From DASQDN01 sp963833675 (lineage in GTDB: Bacteria; Acidobacteriota; Terriglobia; Bryobacterales; Bryobacteraceae): a DNA stretch of 64,000 nt. The stretch is from NCBI GenBank assembly GCA_963833675.1, contig CAWHYW010000047.1, positions 41,289-105,288 on the forward strand. The letters run 5' to 3'. A program made the translations under genes and the position numbers. The notes beneath the pieces were generated by a model, which saw only the letters and a program-made list of their open reading frames with translations, did no database searches and was not told the origin of the DNA. Positions 18,609 through 27,615 of this stretch are shown here, in pieces. Position 1 is the first letter of the stretch. Every line of letters begins with the position of its first letter.

Positions 18609-18698
18609 CTAACGGATTCGTATCCGCAGCTTGAGAGTGACGGTGACTACCAGCAGTGCCAGTAGTACCGATCTCACAAGGATCGTGAGTTCGAGCAT
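18609..18698 (-). CDS. Possible 29-residue hydrophobic membrane peptide
   Basis: ATG 18698 to TAG 18609. The peptide starts MLELTILVRSVLLALLVVTV and ends in alternating basic residues (LKLRIRIR): a single short transmembrane helix with a cationic tail, 29 residues long. A good ribosome-binding site (GAGGTGG) lies about 9 bases upstream at 18708-18714. It follows lepA on the same strand and is followed by the hairpin at 18569-18599. Size and composition resemble type I toxin peptides such as TisB, or other small membrane proteins, but similarity by composition is weak evidence. No homolog is known to me. Confidence 0.4.
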   Translation of the reverse strand: MLELTILVRSVLLALLVVTVTLKLRIRIR

Positions 18699-18853
18699 TC
18701 GAAATCACCACCTCGGCTTCGACAGTGTCGGAAGGCTCGGTCCTAATCCGAGCTTTCCTTCGATAGCCCCGGAAGCTTCTCCGGACTGCCTCTTCCGGCT
18801 GTCGACGCCGCTGTGGTGATAGTGGGATCCAGCCTGACAGACTCTCTAAACTT
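18699..18853 (-). promoter_or_regulatory. Structured region between lepA and the 29-residue ORF
   Basis: On the minus strand this stretch can form several GC-rich stems: GCTCGG/CCGAGC near 18740-18756, CCGGA/TCCGG near 18771-18786, and a long-range ATCACCAC (18813-18820) with GTGGTGAT (18704-18711). The last arm overlaps the ribosome-binding site of the small ORF, so pairing would hide it. No known riboswitch class is recognised. Confidence 0.4.
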
Positions 18854-20665
18854 CTAATCGTCCCCGGACTCGCTGACTTTGAGCACGGCCAGAAATGCTT
18901 CCTGAGGAATTTCCACGCGACCGACGCGTTTCATGCGGCGCTTACCCTCCTTCTGCTTCTCGAGGAGCTTGCGTTTCCGGCTGATGTCTCCGCCGTAGCA
19001 CTTAGCGAGGACATTCTTTCGAATGGCGGAGACGGTCTCGCGCGCGATGATCTTGCCGCCGATCGCGGCTTGCAGGGCCACCTCGAACATCTGCCGTGGG
19101 ATGAGCTTCCGAAGTCTCTCAATCAAAGCCTTGCCGCGTTCGTACGCGACATCGCGGTGAACGATGATGGACAAGGCGTCGACCGACTCGCCCGCAACCA
19201 TGATGTCCAGCTTCACCATGGGCGAGACGCGATGTCCGGCTAAATGATAATCGAGTGAAGCGTAACCGCGGGATGCCGATTTTAGGCGATCGTAGAAGTC
19301 GAGAACGATTTCGTTAAGTGGAACTTCGTACACGAGCATCACTCGACCGCCGCCCATGTATTCGAATTTCTTTTGATTCCCGCGCTTCTCCTCGAGCAGC
19401 TTGAGAATTTCACCGATGTACTCTTCCCGCGTGATTACCGTAGCCTCGATAATCGGTTCCTCGATCTGCTTAATCTCAGACGGATTGGGAAATTTCGTCG
19501 GATTTTCAACGGTTATTTTCTCGCCGTTCGATAGAGTGACCTCGTACCGCACTCCGGGAGCTGTCGTAATGAGATCGATATTGAACTCGCGCTCGAGACG
19601 CTCCTGGATGATTTCCATGTGGAGAAGTCCGAGAAATCCACATCGGAAGCCGAACCCGAGAGCGACAGAGTTCTCAGGTTCAAAGTTGAATGCGCTGTCG
19701 TTCAGTCGAAGTTTCTCGAGGGCATCGCGCAATAATCCGTGCTCGTGGGATTCGACAGGGTAAAGGCCCGCGAACACCATCGGCTTGATCTCCTGGAAAC
19801 CAGGAAGAGGTTCGGAGGCCGGATTTTGCTGGTCAGTAATCGTGTCTCCGATCTTTGCGTCGGACACGGTCTTTATGTTTGCAAACAGGAACCCGGCTTC
19901 GCCGGCCGAGAGTTCGTCGCAAGGGACAGGTTTCGGTGACTGGTAGCCGAGTCCCTCCACTTCATAAGTCGCCCCGGTGGACCAAAGCTTGATTTTCTGA
20001 CCCATCCGCAAGCGCCCTTCCACGATTTTGCAGAGAATAATGACGCCGCGGTAAGGATCGAACCACGAATCGAAGATCAACGCCCGCAAAGGTGCTTCGG
20101 GGTCGCCAGTGGGCGGTGGAACACGCTGTACGACCGCTTCCAGCGTCTCTTCGATCCCGATTCCCTGTTTCGCGCTGACGAGCACCGCTTCGGTTGCATC
20201 GAGCCCAATCACCTGTTCAATCTGTTCCCGGATCCGATCGGGTTCCGCTGAAGGCAGATCGATTTTATTGATGACGGGAATGATTTCGAGATTGTGATTC
20301 AGCGCCAGATAAGTGTTGGCGAGTGTTTGCGCTTCGACTCCCTGAGAGGCATCGACGACAAGTAGTGCTCCTTCACAAGCCTGTAAGCTGCGCGAGACTT
20401 CATAGGTGAAATCGACGTGGCCCGGCGTGTCGATCAGATTGAGCTGATAATCTTTGCCGTCCTTTGCCTTGTAATCCAGCCTGACCGCATGAGCCTTGAT
20501 CGTGATGCCGCGCTCGCGTTCCAGGTCCATGGAATCGAGAACCTGATCCATCATTTCGCGTTTGGACAGCGCCCCGGTGTACTCGAGCAAGCGATCGGCC
20601 AAGGTGGACTTGCCATGGTCGATGTGCGCGATGATCGAGAAGTTTCGGATGTGCGTGGGGTCCAT
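18854..20665 (-). CDS. lepA: Elongation factor 4 (LepA)
   Basis: Ribosome-associated GTPase of 603 residues, standard length. G1 AHIDHGKSTLADRLLEYTG, G2 region RGITIKAHAVRL, G3 DTPGHVDF, G4 NKIDLPSAEPDRI, and G5 SAKQGIGIEE are all visible. The C-terminus has the LepA-specific domain (AKCYGGDISRKRKLLEKQKE, GKRRMKRVG). Intact frame. Divergent from the enoyl-CoA hydratase gene with only 34 bases between starts. Confidence 0.98.
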   Translation of the reverse strand: MDPTHIRNFSIIAHIDHGKSTLADRLLEYTGALSKREMMDQVLDSMDLERERGITIKAHAVRLDYKAKDGKDYQLNLIDTPGHVDFTYEVSRSLQACEGALLVVDASQGVEAQTLANTYLALNHNLEIIPVINKIDLPSAEPDRIREQIEQVIGLDATEAVLVSAKQGIGIEETLEAVVQRVPPPTGDPEAPLRALIFDSWFDPYRGVIILCKIVEGRLRMGQKIKLWSTGATYEVEGLGYQSPKPVPCDELSAGEAGFLFANIKTVSDAKIGDTITDQQNPASEPLPGFQEIKPMVFAGLYPVESHEHGLLRDALEKLRLNDSAFNFEPENSVALGFGFRCGFLGLLHMEIIQERLEREFNIDLITTAPGVRYEVTLSNGEKITVENPTKFPNPSEIKQIEEPIIEATVITREEYIGEILKLLEEKRGNQKKFEYMGGGRVMLVYEVPLNEIVLDFYDRLKSASRGYASLDYHLAGHRVSPMVKLDIMVAGESVDALSIIVHRDVAYERGKALIERLRKLIPRQMFEVALQAAIGGKIIARETVSAIRKNVLAKCYGGDISRKRKLLEKQKEGKRRMKRVGRVEIPQEAFLAVLKVSESGDD

Positions 20666-20699
20666 GCGGTATGATGTTGGCTAAACTTCAGTATCCCAT

Positions 20700-21486
20700 A
20701 TGTCCTACAAAAATATCGTATTTGAGCATTTTGAGGACGGAATTGCCACTGTCATGGTGAGCCGTCCGGAGAAGCTAAATGCGGTGGATCGGGAAACCAT
20801 GGGAGAGCTCGAAACCGCCTTCAAATACGTTCAGAATGAGCCCACTGTCAAGGCTCTGATCGTAACCGGCTGCGGGAGACAAGTCTTTCGTAGCCGGAGC
20901 CGACATTCATGAACTTCAGTCGATCAGCGCAATCGAAGCGGCCCGGTTATCCGCTCGGGGCCAAGCTATCTTTCGATGTCTGGAAGGCATGAAAAAGCCG
21001 TCGGTTGCAGCCATAAACGGTTTTGCCTTGGGAGCCGGCCTGGAACTCGCGATGGCGTGTACGCTGCGAGTGGCGGTTGCAACGGCGCGGTTAGGACTGC
21101 CGGAACTCAAACTCGGGTTGATTCCTGGTTACGGCGGGACGCAGCGGCTCGCGCGACTGATAGGGCGCGGAAGAGCATTGGAGCTTCTGCTGACGGGCGA
21201 CAAAATCGACGCGGAAGCCGCATGCCGTATCGGCCTGGTGAACCGCATATTTCCATCGGAATCGCTGCTGGAGGGTTCGCGCGATCTTCTACGCACGATC
21301 CTCACAAATAGTCCGATTGCGATCGCGCTTGCATTAGAAACGGTGGACGTCGGAGCAAACGTTGGACTGGAAGAAGGACTGCGATTCGAGTCCATGGCCT
21401 TTGGATTGACTGCTGCCACCAATGACAGAGATGAAGGAATCAAGGCTTTTTTCGAACGGCGTCCGCCGGTGTTTGCTGGGAAATAA
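20700..21486 (+). CDS. Enoyl-CoA hydratase/isomerase family (one frameshift)
   Basis: Crotonase-fold protein of about 260 residues. First frame: VMVSRPEKLNAVDRETMGEL, KALIVTG. An extra T near 20872 shifts the frame; afterwards comes AGDKSFVAGADIHEL (oxyanion-hole segment), MKKPSVAAINGFALGAGLEL, and LGLPELKLGLIPGYGGTQRL, where the catalytic Glu of hydratases sits (PE in LPELKLG). Both catalytic glutamate positions therefore look compatible with hydratase activity (beta-oxidation or crotonyl-CoA pathways). First gene of an apparent ECH-ribH-nusB unit (3-base gap to ribH). Confidence 0.88.
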
Positions 21487-21489
21487 ATA

Positions 21490-21972
21490 ATGGCTCGAAT
21501 GATCGAAGGCAACTTAGACGCGCAGGGGTTGAAATTCGCCATCATTGCCGCGAGATTCAACAGCTTTATCGTAGAGCGGCTGCTCGAAGGCGCACTGGAT
21601 GCGCTCCGCCGCACCGGAGCGGACACAGATTCGGTGGTGATCGTAAAGGTGCCTGGATCCTGGGAGATGCCGGTAGTAGCCGCCGAACTCGCGCGGCAGA
21701 AGCGCTATGACGGCATCATTTGTCTTGGCGCGGTGGTTCGCGGCGAAACGCCGCATTTCGATTATGTCGCGGGCAACGCGGCGAGCGGGCTTGCCGGTAT
21801 ACCGGCGGAAACAGGTGTTCCGATTGCGTTCGGAGTACTCACGACGAACACCGTGGAGCAAGCAGTGGATCGGGCAGGAGCCAAGGCAGGCAACAAAGGC
21901 TTCGATGCGGCAATGACTGCGATCGAGATGGCGCAACTTCTGCGCAAGCTGCGGAGCGAATCTACGGAATGA
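21490..21972 (+). CDS. ribH: 6,7-dimethyl-8-ribityllumazine synthase
   Basis: Penultimate step of riboflavin synthesis. 160 residues. Motifs ARFNSFIVERLLEGALDALR, VPGSWEMPVVA, GAVVRGETPHFDYVAGNAA and FGVLTTNTVEQAVDRAGAK are diagnostic; the His in GETPHFDYV is the catalytic residue. Its TGA overlaps the nusB ATG (ATGA at 21969-21972), a coupling often seen for ribH-nusB in bacteria. Confidence 0.97.
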   Translation: MARMIEGNLDAQGLKFAIIAARFNSFIVERLLEGALDALRRTGADTDSVVIVKVPGSWEMPVVAAELARQKRYDGIICLGAVVRGETPHFDYVAGNAASGLAGIPAETGVPIAFGVLTTNTVEQAVDRAGAKAGNKGFDAAMTAIEMAQLLRKLRSESTE

Positions 21973-22397
21973 GTTCCCGCAGGACATCGCGGCATCGCGC
22001 AGTGCAAGTTTTGTATCAATGCGATATGCGATCGCTGCCTGCGGACCAGGCGATCTCCGCTTTCTACGGGGGGTTGTATTCCGAAGAAAATGCCGAACCG
22101 CCCGAAAAAGATCCGTTCATGGAAGCTCTCGTCCACGGGGCTGTGGAGAAAAAGGCCGACATCGACGAGCGGCTCGTCAAATACTCCGAGCGGTGGCGTA
22201 TTGAACGCATGCCGGCGGTCGATCGCAACATCCTGCGGATGGCGATTTTCGAAATGATGCAGGGCGAGACTCCGCCGGCGGTGGTTATCGATGAAGCGAT
22301 AGAGTTGGCCCGGAAGTTTTCCGGAGAGGGCTCGGCGCCATTCATCAACGGCGTTTTGGACTCGGTCCGAAAGGAAATCGAGGCTGAAGCGTCTTGA
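21969..22397 (+). CDS. nusB: Transcription antitermination factor NusB
   Basis: RNA-binding component of the rRNA antitermination complex, partner of NusE. 142 residues, start ATG 21969: MSSRRTSRHRAVQVLYQCDM is the typical N-terminus (R-x-x-A-x-Q-x-LYQ-x-D). ERMPAVDRNILRMAIFEM and PPAVVIDEAIELARKFSGEG and FINGVLDSV are canonical. Convergent with mnmE, 9 bases apart. Confidence 0.96.
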   Translation: MSSRRTSRHRAVQVLYQCDMRSLPADQAISAFYGGLYSEENAEPPEKDPFMEALVHGAVEKKADIDERLVKYSERWRIERMPAVDRNILRMAIFEMMQGETPPAVVIDEAIELARKFSGEGSAPFINGVLDSVRKEIEAEAS

Positions 22398-22406
22398 AGC
22401 CGGCCG

Positions 22407-23738
22407 CTATTTCCCGATGCAGAAGGTGCTGAAAATACGATTCAGGATATCGTCGGCGGTAGTAGCTCCGGTAATCGCGTCGATCGGCCGTAGAGCGCTA
22501 TAGAGGTCGAGCAGTAACATCTCATGTGGGATATTGTTGGCTACTGCTTCCCGAGCGTCTCCTAACGCGACAAGAGCTTCCCGGAGTAGAGTTTCATGAC
22601 GAAGACTGGTGATGAAACCGGCTTCTTGCTCTATTTTGGGCGCCATTGCCGCAACTATCGATTGCCGCAAATCATCGATGCCCTCTCCGCTCAAAGCGGA
22701 TACGGGTAAGGCTTCACCGACCGTTTTACGACCCAGATCGATCTTGTTTGCCACGAGCATCCGGCGCGCAGGCCGCGAAATCAGCGCCTCATCGTTAAAC
22801 GTCAGCGGTTCAGATGCATCCAGAACCACAAGAGTCAGGTCGGCATCAGCCATGGCCTGATAACTTCGCTCGATTCCAAGCTGCTCCACACGATCCTCAC
22901 CCGCGCGAATGCCGGCAGTATCGATAAAGCGAACGGGTATTCCGTTGATGGAAGCCGTTTCTGAGATTGTGTCGCGCGTGGTGCCCGGAATTTCGGTAAC
23001 GATCGCGCGGTCCTGCTCCAGAAGGCGGTTGAACAGGCTGCTCTTGCCGACGTTCGGCCGGCCGACGATTGCGAGCGCAAATCCTTCGTGCACGAGTTTG
23101 CCGTAGGCGAACGTTCGCGCGAGTCGATCTAATCCTTCTTCTATTGGCGAGAGGCGACGAAGAATTTCATCCTGCGAGGCAATGTCGATATCGTCCTCCG
23201 CGAAATCGATACCGGCCTCGAGAAGCGAAATGAGTTCGAGCAACTGCTCTTTCAGAGGGCCGATGCGGCGAGACACGGAACCTTCGACTTGCTGCGCTGC
23301 GACACGCGCCTGGTAGATTGTCGTGGCATCGATCAGGTCGCGAACAGCTTCGGCTTGCGGAAGATCGAGACGGCCGTTGAGATATGCGCGAAGCGTGAAC
23401 TCGCCCGGCTCGGCAAGGCGAGCGCCGGCTAGCGCTGCCCTTTCCACACAAAACCGCAATACTACCGGAGCGCCGTGACAGGAGATCTCGATCACGTCCT
23501 CTGCCGTGTACGACCGAGGCGCCGCGATAAAATGTGGCAACTATCTGATCCACCGTAGCGCCGGTCCCATCCACGAGGGCGCCCAACGCCGCCGTCCACG
23601 GCTTCCAGACATGATTGGGGGAAAACGGAGAATCTGGTTTGCGATACTGCGCGCTTCCGCTCCGGAAACGCGGACGATGCCGATACCGGCTCGAGCTACG
23701 GGTGTGGAGATTGCGACGATCGTGTCGGAAAGCTGCAA
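22407..23738 (-). CDS. mnmE: tRNA uridine-5-carboxymethylaminomethyl modification GTPase MnmE (frameshifted)
   Basis: With MnmG it modifies U34 of certain tRNAs. Folate-binding N-domain: SDTIVAISTPVARAGIGIVR; central helical domain; G domain AIVGRPNVGKSSLFNRLLEQ, EIPGTTRDTI, DTAGIR, NKIDLG; C-terminal catalytic Cys motif FCIGK. Two frame shifts in the N-domain (near 23595 and 23530) split the printed sequence, otherwise about 440 residues as expected. The start is TTG 23738, immediately after the khpB TAA (TAATTG), so the genes are tightly coupled. Last gene of the rpmH-rnpA-yidD-yidC-khpB-mnmE block. Confidence 0.95.
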
Positions 23739-24287
23739 TTATCGGCGGCCGCGGGGCCGGAATGGCCCGGGGCTGGACGGCAGCGACTTCATGTCTGCCG
23801 GGTACACAACGACCGAACGGTTCGGTCCCATCCCAGTGCTTTCGCTGCGAACCGTGGGTTCGTTTCGCAACGCTAGATGGATGATTCTCCGCTCACGGCT
23901 GGTCATGGGACTAAAGGTGAAAGGCAAATGACTCTTCTTTACCTTCTCGGCCGCCGTAAGCGCCCCCAGGCGAAGTTCCTCAATGCGCAGCGCACGGTAG
24001 TCGTTGGCATCGAATTGCAGCATGGAGTGCTCATCCTGCGTCATGCGGAGCATTTCCATCGTGAGTTGTTCCAAAGCGAGCAGCAGTTCCGCTTTGTTGG
24101 CCAACAAGAGATCAACATCGGGGCCGCTGAATTTCACGACGACATCAGGATTCTCGATGTCAGGATGAACAGCCTGGGCCGCCTCGATCACCCAACGCAG
24201 TTGAAAGCCGCCGCTTTTGGTAATCGAGCGGAGGAACGCTTCGATCTTCGGACCAGTTGTGCCGACCGTGTATTTTTTGGCTTCCAC
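23739..24287 (-). CDS. khpB: KhpB/Jag-like RNA-binding protein (KH and R3H domains)
   Basis: 182 residues. A divergent KH-II-like domain (FSGPDVDLLLANKAELLLAL, about 54-75) is followed by an R3H domain (LPFTFSPMTSRERRIIHLAL). There is no long Jag-N domain and linker as in Firmicutes, so this is the short form. The position between yidC and mnmE is the classical location of Jag/SpoIIIJ-associated protein. Starts 2 bases after the yidC stop. Confidence 0.85.
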   Translation of the reverse strand: MEAKKYTVGTTGPKIEAFLRSITKSGGFQLRWVIEAAQAVHPDIENPDVVVKFSGPDVDLLLANKAELLLALEQLTMEMLRMTQDEHSMLQFDANDYRALRIEELRLGALTAAEKVKKSHLPFTFSPMTSRERRIIHLALRNEPTVRSESTGMGPNRSVVVYPADMKSLPSSPGPFRPRGRR

Positions 24288-24288
24288 G

Positions 24289-26010
24289 CTACTTCCTGGG
24301 ATTGCGCTTCACCGGAACAGTCTTGGTATCAGGAGGCTGCGGAAGAGGCATACTCCTATTGATGAGCCACTGCTGCACGATTCCTACTAAGTTTCCGGTT
24401 AACCAATATAATACCAGCCCACTGGATACTCCGTAGAACATGAAGCCCATTACCAGGGGCATGAACATCATCATCTTCTGTTGAGCGGGATCGGCGCCGG
24501 GGTGGGCGGCGTCATCCTCTGCAGGAAGAACTGGGTCGCGATCATCGTTAGCGGCAGGATCCGGATCGCAAGAGTTTCGGGCTGCGACAGATCGGAGACC
24601 CAGAGCCAACTTGCGCCTCGCATTTCGATGCTGACGCTCAGCACTTTGTAAAACGCAAAGAAGAATGGGATCTGCAGCACGAGGGGCATGCACCCGGCGC
24701 CAAGCGGGTTGACGCCATGTTTCTTGTACAAATCCATCACTTCCTGGTTTTGCTCTGCCTTGCGGGGATCGCGAATGCCGATGTTCTTATATTTTTCGTT
24801 GATTGCGGCGATTTGCGGCTGCAGAGACGACATCTTGCGCATCGACTTCATGCCGGAAATCTTGAGTGGCAGCAAGAGCGTGTTGATCAGGATCGTTAAC
24901 AGAATGATCGACCAGCCATAGCTGTGAACGTACTTGTCATTCAGCCAGTGCATCGCCAGGAAAAGGGGCTTCGCTATGAAAGAAAACCAACCGAAGTCCA
25001 CCACCTGCTCGAGCTTCGGATCAATCCGCCTGAGCAAATCAACATCCTTGGGACCGACAAACAATGAGAATTGATTCTGCCCGTCTCCGCCCACGGCAGC
25101 GCCAACATGAGGCTCTTCCTTGCCGCTCGGATCGGAAGCAACAGTATCGCTAAGAGTTTGAACTCGAAGAGCGCGGTTGTCCTTTGGCAGAAAAACCGCC
25201 GCGAAATATGTGTCTTCTATTCCGGCGAACGAAAAGGTTCCGGAATCCGTCACTGTGCCCTTTTTCGCTGCGCCGGCGTCCTTTTCAACCAGCTTGTTAT
25301 CCGAGACGTTATAAAACAGCGTCTTCTGCACGGCGCTTCGTCCCACGACAGTCTTATCGCCGAACCCACCTCGCCAAGCCAGTAGATGGGCCACCGGGGA
25401 TCCATTTTCTGTGACTTCAGACGTGACCTGCGTCAAGTAGCTGTTTTTCAGAAACCGGAAGCTTTTGCGGGAGGCGGAGCGGCCGTTGGAGTATTCAAAA
25501 TCAATGCCTAAACCGTCGGACGTAAGATGAGCGACCCAGAGCGCCTGGTTTAAATCGGCCGAGGGCGAATGATTTTCGAATAGCAGAGAGAACGGGTAAT
25601 GCGTTTTTGTCGCCGCGAACGTGTTCACAAGCTCCAGCGGCTTACCGGTACCGTCCCGATACTTCATCAGCTCCCAACTGCGGACCACGGCGCCATGATT
25701 GCTGAAAACGACTTTGAAGACATCAGTCTGGATGGTGTAGAGGTCCGATGTCGTAGCCGCGGTCTGTCCTGCCGAGGGCGTGGCCGGTGGAGCTGCCGGT
25801 TGGCTGGCGGGGGGAGGTGTCTGAGCCTGCTGAGGTGTCGCGGCCTGTTTCGCCGGTTTGAGCGTGCTTTGCGGTGATTGCGGAAAGAAGTATTGCGTGA
25901 TGAACAAGAACAGCGCCCATCAGGGCGAAGGCCAGCAAAAGACGTTTTTCGACGCTTATCTCCGCCTCCGGCTTTTTAGGATTGGAATTTGGGTTATCGG
26001 GTTCAGGCAT
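24289..26010 (-). CDS. yidC: Membrane protein insertase YidC (frameshifted)
   Basis: Inner-membrane insertase/chaperone of the Gram-negative type: first TM near the N-terminus (KRLLLAFALMGAVL), a Pro/Ala/Gln-rich linker, a large periplasmic beta domain (VFKVVFSNHGAVVRSWELMK), then the conserved core (YGWSIILLTILINTLLLPLK; the Arg needed for function lies in this core region) and final helices (MPLVMGFMFYGVSSGLVLYW, TGNLVGIVQQW). About 570 residues. Two indels break the frame near 25905 and 24490. Start ATG 26010 (MPEPDNPNSNPKKPEAEI). Confidence 0.94.
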
Positions 26011-26019
26011 CCTGGATGA

Positions 26020-26230
26020 TCAACGGACGGGATCAAACCCGCCTGCATGAAACGGATTGCATTTCAGTAGGCGTAGCACACCGAGGCCGGAGCCTCGAAG
26101 TACGCCGTGACGTTCGAATTGCTTGCATCATGTATTCCGAACAAGTCGGCTCAAAACGGCAGGCTACCGGCAACAAGGGGGATATCCACTGTTTATAGCT
26201 ACGAAGCAAAGCGATCAGGAGTTCGCGCAT
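26020..26230 (-). CDS. yidD: Membrane protein insertion efficiency factor YidD (one frameshift)
   Basis: About 70 residues. MRELLIALLRSYKQWISPLL and CRFEPTCSEYMMQAI are the family signature (P-x-C-R-F-x-P-T-C-S-x-Y). One extra T near 26110 diverts the frame; removing it restores GVLRLLKCNPFHAGGFDPV and a stop at 26020. Ends 9 bases before yidC and overlaps rnpA by 16, so translation is coupled through the block. Confidence 0.92.
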
Positions 26231-26568
26231 TGTGCGAAGAGCCTCCCAACTTCTCGCTGGATAGCCGAGAAGTCCGCATCAAGCAAAGGCCGGCGGCCAT
26301 TCATCACAATCATCCAACTGGGTGGTAGTTCACGGAGTTGCAAGCGGACCGCCTCCCGGAGGCGCCGCTTCATTCGATTGCGGATCACTGCTTTACCCAG
26401 GGCTTTCGTGACCGTGAAGCCGACCTTGGGTCCGTGTTCCTGCTCGGCTTGCTTAAGACAGAATGCAGCAAAAAAAGGACAGGAAAAACGGGAACCCTGG
26501 TCATAAACTTTACGGAAGTCGCTGCGGCGAAGAATTCGGAAGGCCTTAGGAAACGAAAATTGGGACAA
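26215..26568 (-). CDS. rnpA: Ribonuclease P protein component
   Basis: 117 residues, basic. FPKAFRILRRSDFRKVYDQG at the N-terminus, and the RNR motif region KALGKAVIRNRMKRRLREAV, which contacts RNase P RNA. Located between rpmH and yidD as in most bacteria. Confidence 0.95.
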   Translation of the reverse strand: MSQFSFPKAFRILRRSDFRKVYDQGSRFSCPFFAAFCLKQAEQEHGPKVGFTVTKALGKAVIRNRMKRRLREAVRLQLRELPPSWMIVMNGRRPLLDADFSAIQREVGRLFAQCANS

Positions 26569-26598
26569 TGGCCGAATTCGCCCGGTGGACTCGACCGC

Positions 26599-26772
26599 CT
26601 ATGCGGCTTTCGCGTAGCGGACGTTCCGTTCGTCGCTAACTGTCAGCTTGTGGCGACCCTTTGCACGCCTGCGCGATAACACGGCGCGTCCGTCCTTGGT
26701 CTTCATGCGCTCGCGGAAGCCGTGAGTTTTGGCGCGCTTCCGATTGTTCGGCTGAAACGTACGTTTTGGCAT
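26599..26772 (-). CDS. rpmH: 50S ribosomal protein L34
   Basis: 57 residues: starts MPKRTFQPNNRKRAKTHGFR and has the L34 core GFRERMKTKDGRAVLSRRRA. Slightly longer than the 44-47 residues common elsewhere because of a C-terminal extension (TVSDERNVRYAKAA). ATG 26772 is chosen over an upstream in-frame codon because family members start at MKRT/MPKRT. A consensus promoter lies 72 bases upstream. Confidence 0.96.
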   Translation of the reverse strand: MPKRTFQPNNRKRAKTHGFRERMKTKDGRAVLSRRRAKGRHKLTVSDERNVRYAKAA

Positions 26773-26843
26773 TGTTCTTGATTCCTGAGCGCCGGGAAGC
26801 AAACCTCCACAACGAGCGCTACGTGCGGGTATACAAAACTCTG

Positions 26844-26872
26844 ATTATAAAGGGTACGGATCGGAAGTGCAA
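26844..26872 (-). promoter_or_regulatory. Consensus sigma-70 promoter of rpmH-rnpA block
   Basis: On the minus strand TTGCAC (26867-26872) and a perfect TATAAT (26844-26849) are separated by exactly 17 bases. Predicted transcription start near 26836, giving a leader of about 64 bases before the rpmH ATG. No DnaA box cluster and no dnaA gene are seen upstream; tRNA-Pro follows instead. Confidence 0.8.
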
Positions 26873-26998
26873 ATTATAGATGATTCTCCAATACAGGAGC
26901 CTGATTCCAGAGCGAACGGGGACAACTGGTTTAGCACCCAGTAGAGTCAAAAGAACAGCGAAGCTGTAGCGAACTCTTCCGAAATCAGCAGTGAGGTT

Positions 26999-27075
26999 TG
27001 GTCGGGGCGGTGTGATTCGAACACACGACCCCCTGCGCCCAAGGCAGGTGCGCTACCAGGCTGCGCTACGCCCCG
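26999..27075 (-). tRNA. tRNA-Pro (anticodon UGG), CCA encoded
   Basis: Minus-strand cloverleaf of 77 nt: acceptor CGGGGCG pairs with CGCCCCG plus discriminator A and encoded CCA; D arm AGCGCAGCCTGGTAGCGC; anticodon stem CCTGC/GCAGG with loop CTTGGGC (anticodon TGG); T arm GTGTGTTCGAATCACAC. No intron. Confidence 0.96.
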
Positions 27076-27099
27076 ACTTTCTACTTCTTTGATTCTAGT

Positions 27100-27579
27100 T
27101 TACCTTCCAAAGCCATTGCAATGACCGTGAAAGCCTAAATTTAGCAGGGACTTACCTGAAATCGTACGGATGGGATATGTCGATGAGATTAATGCACAAA
27201 CTGGCTTGCGCCTGGGATCATCGTCAAACGGGGGGCACGGATTGCTGTGCGCGTCACAAGACGCCGTCGGGTCCAATAAGTGTTGGGGACGATATTGTCG
27301 CATCGACCAGCGGAATCCCGGTTCGAATTCTATTCCCAGGAAATAGCCGATTTCCCGAAACACACAGTAGCAGACGCGACCCTGCAACTCACCTTTCGGG
27401 TAGCTGATCCGAAGGGTGGTCTCCGCGGGAATCGGAGTGTCGACCTGAACGCACGCGCCTGAAAGTGAAATATCTTCCAGATTGGCCACGGCGCGACGGA
27501 CTCGGCCGTTCTTGTCCTTCCACTGGACATCGACCAGGTCCGCACATAGCATCCGCGGCTCAGCTCTGCGGTTATACAT
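27100..27579 (-). CDS. PilZ-domain protein
   Basis: 159 residues. The c-di-GMP binding signature RxxxR is present at the very N-terminus (RRAEPR) and a divergent [D/N]xSxxG motif follows (EDISLSGACVQV); ISYPKGELQGRVCYC and GYFLGIEFEP complete the beta barrel. The C-terminal 50 residues are irregular and may reflect a late frameshift. PilZ proteins transmit c-di-GMP to motility, exopolysaccharide or transcription targets. The upstream DNA matches a sigma-28 promoter whose predicted start lies only a few bases before the ATG, so the message may be leaderless. A diguanylate cyclase is encoded at 50289-51275. Confidence 0.85.
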   Translation of the reverse strand: MYNRRAEPRMLCADLVDVQWKDKNGRVRRAVANLEDISLSGACVQVDTPIPAETTLRISYPKGELQGRVCYCVFREIGYFLGIEFEPGFRWSMRQYRPQHLLDPTASCDAHSNPCPPFDDDPRRKPVCALISSTYPIRTISGKSLLNLGFHGHCNGFGR

Positions 27580-27588
27580 ATACCCGTG

Positions 27589-27615
27589 TTATCGGCGCAC
27601 GAAAGGAAACCTTTA
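27589..27615 (-). promoter_or_regulatory. Sigma-28 (FliA)-type promoter upstream of PilZ gene
   Basis: On the minus strand TAAAGGTT (27608-27615), an 11-base spacer, then a perfect GCCGATAA (27589-27596). The known FliA consensus is TAAAGTTT-N11-GCCGATAA, so only the -35 half deviates. The -10 element ends 9 bases before the PilZ ATG. Confidence 0.65.

Noticed and set aside
18609..18698. Branched-chain amino acid attenuator leader peptide
   Set aside because: The peptide is Leu/Val/Ile-rich, but no ilv or leu gene follows on the minus strand.
18631..18819. Plus-strand 62-codon frame in the structured region after lepA
   Set aside because: No start signal and Ser/Thr-biased content; the minus-strand small ORF with a good ribosome-binding site is the better candidate.
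23739..23746. GCCGATAA on the minus strand at the khpB stop
   Set aside because: No matching -35 and it is simply the last codons of khpB.
26773..26998. Replication origin upstream of rpmH
   Set aside because: No TTATCCACA-type box cluster and no dnaA gene.
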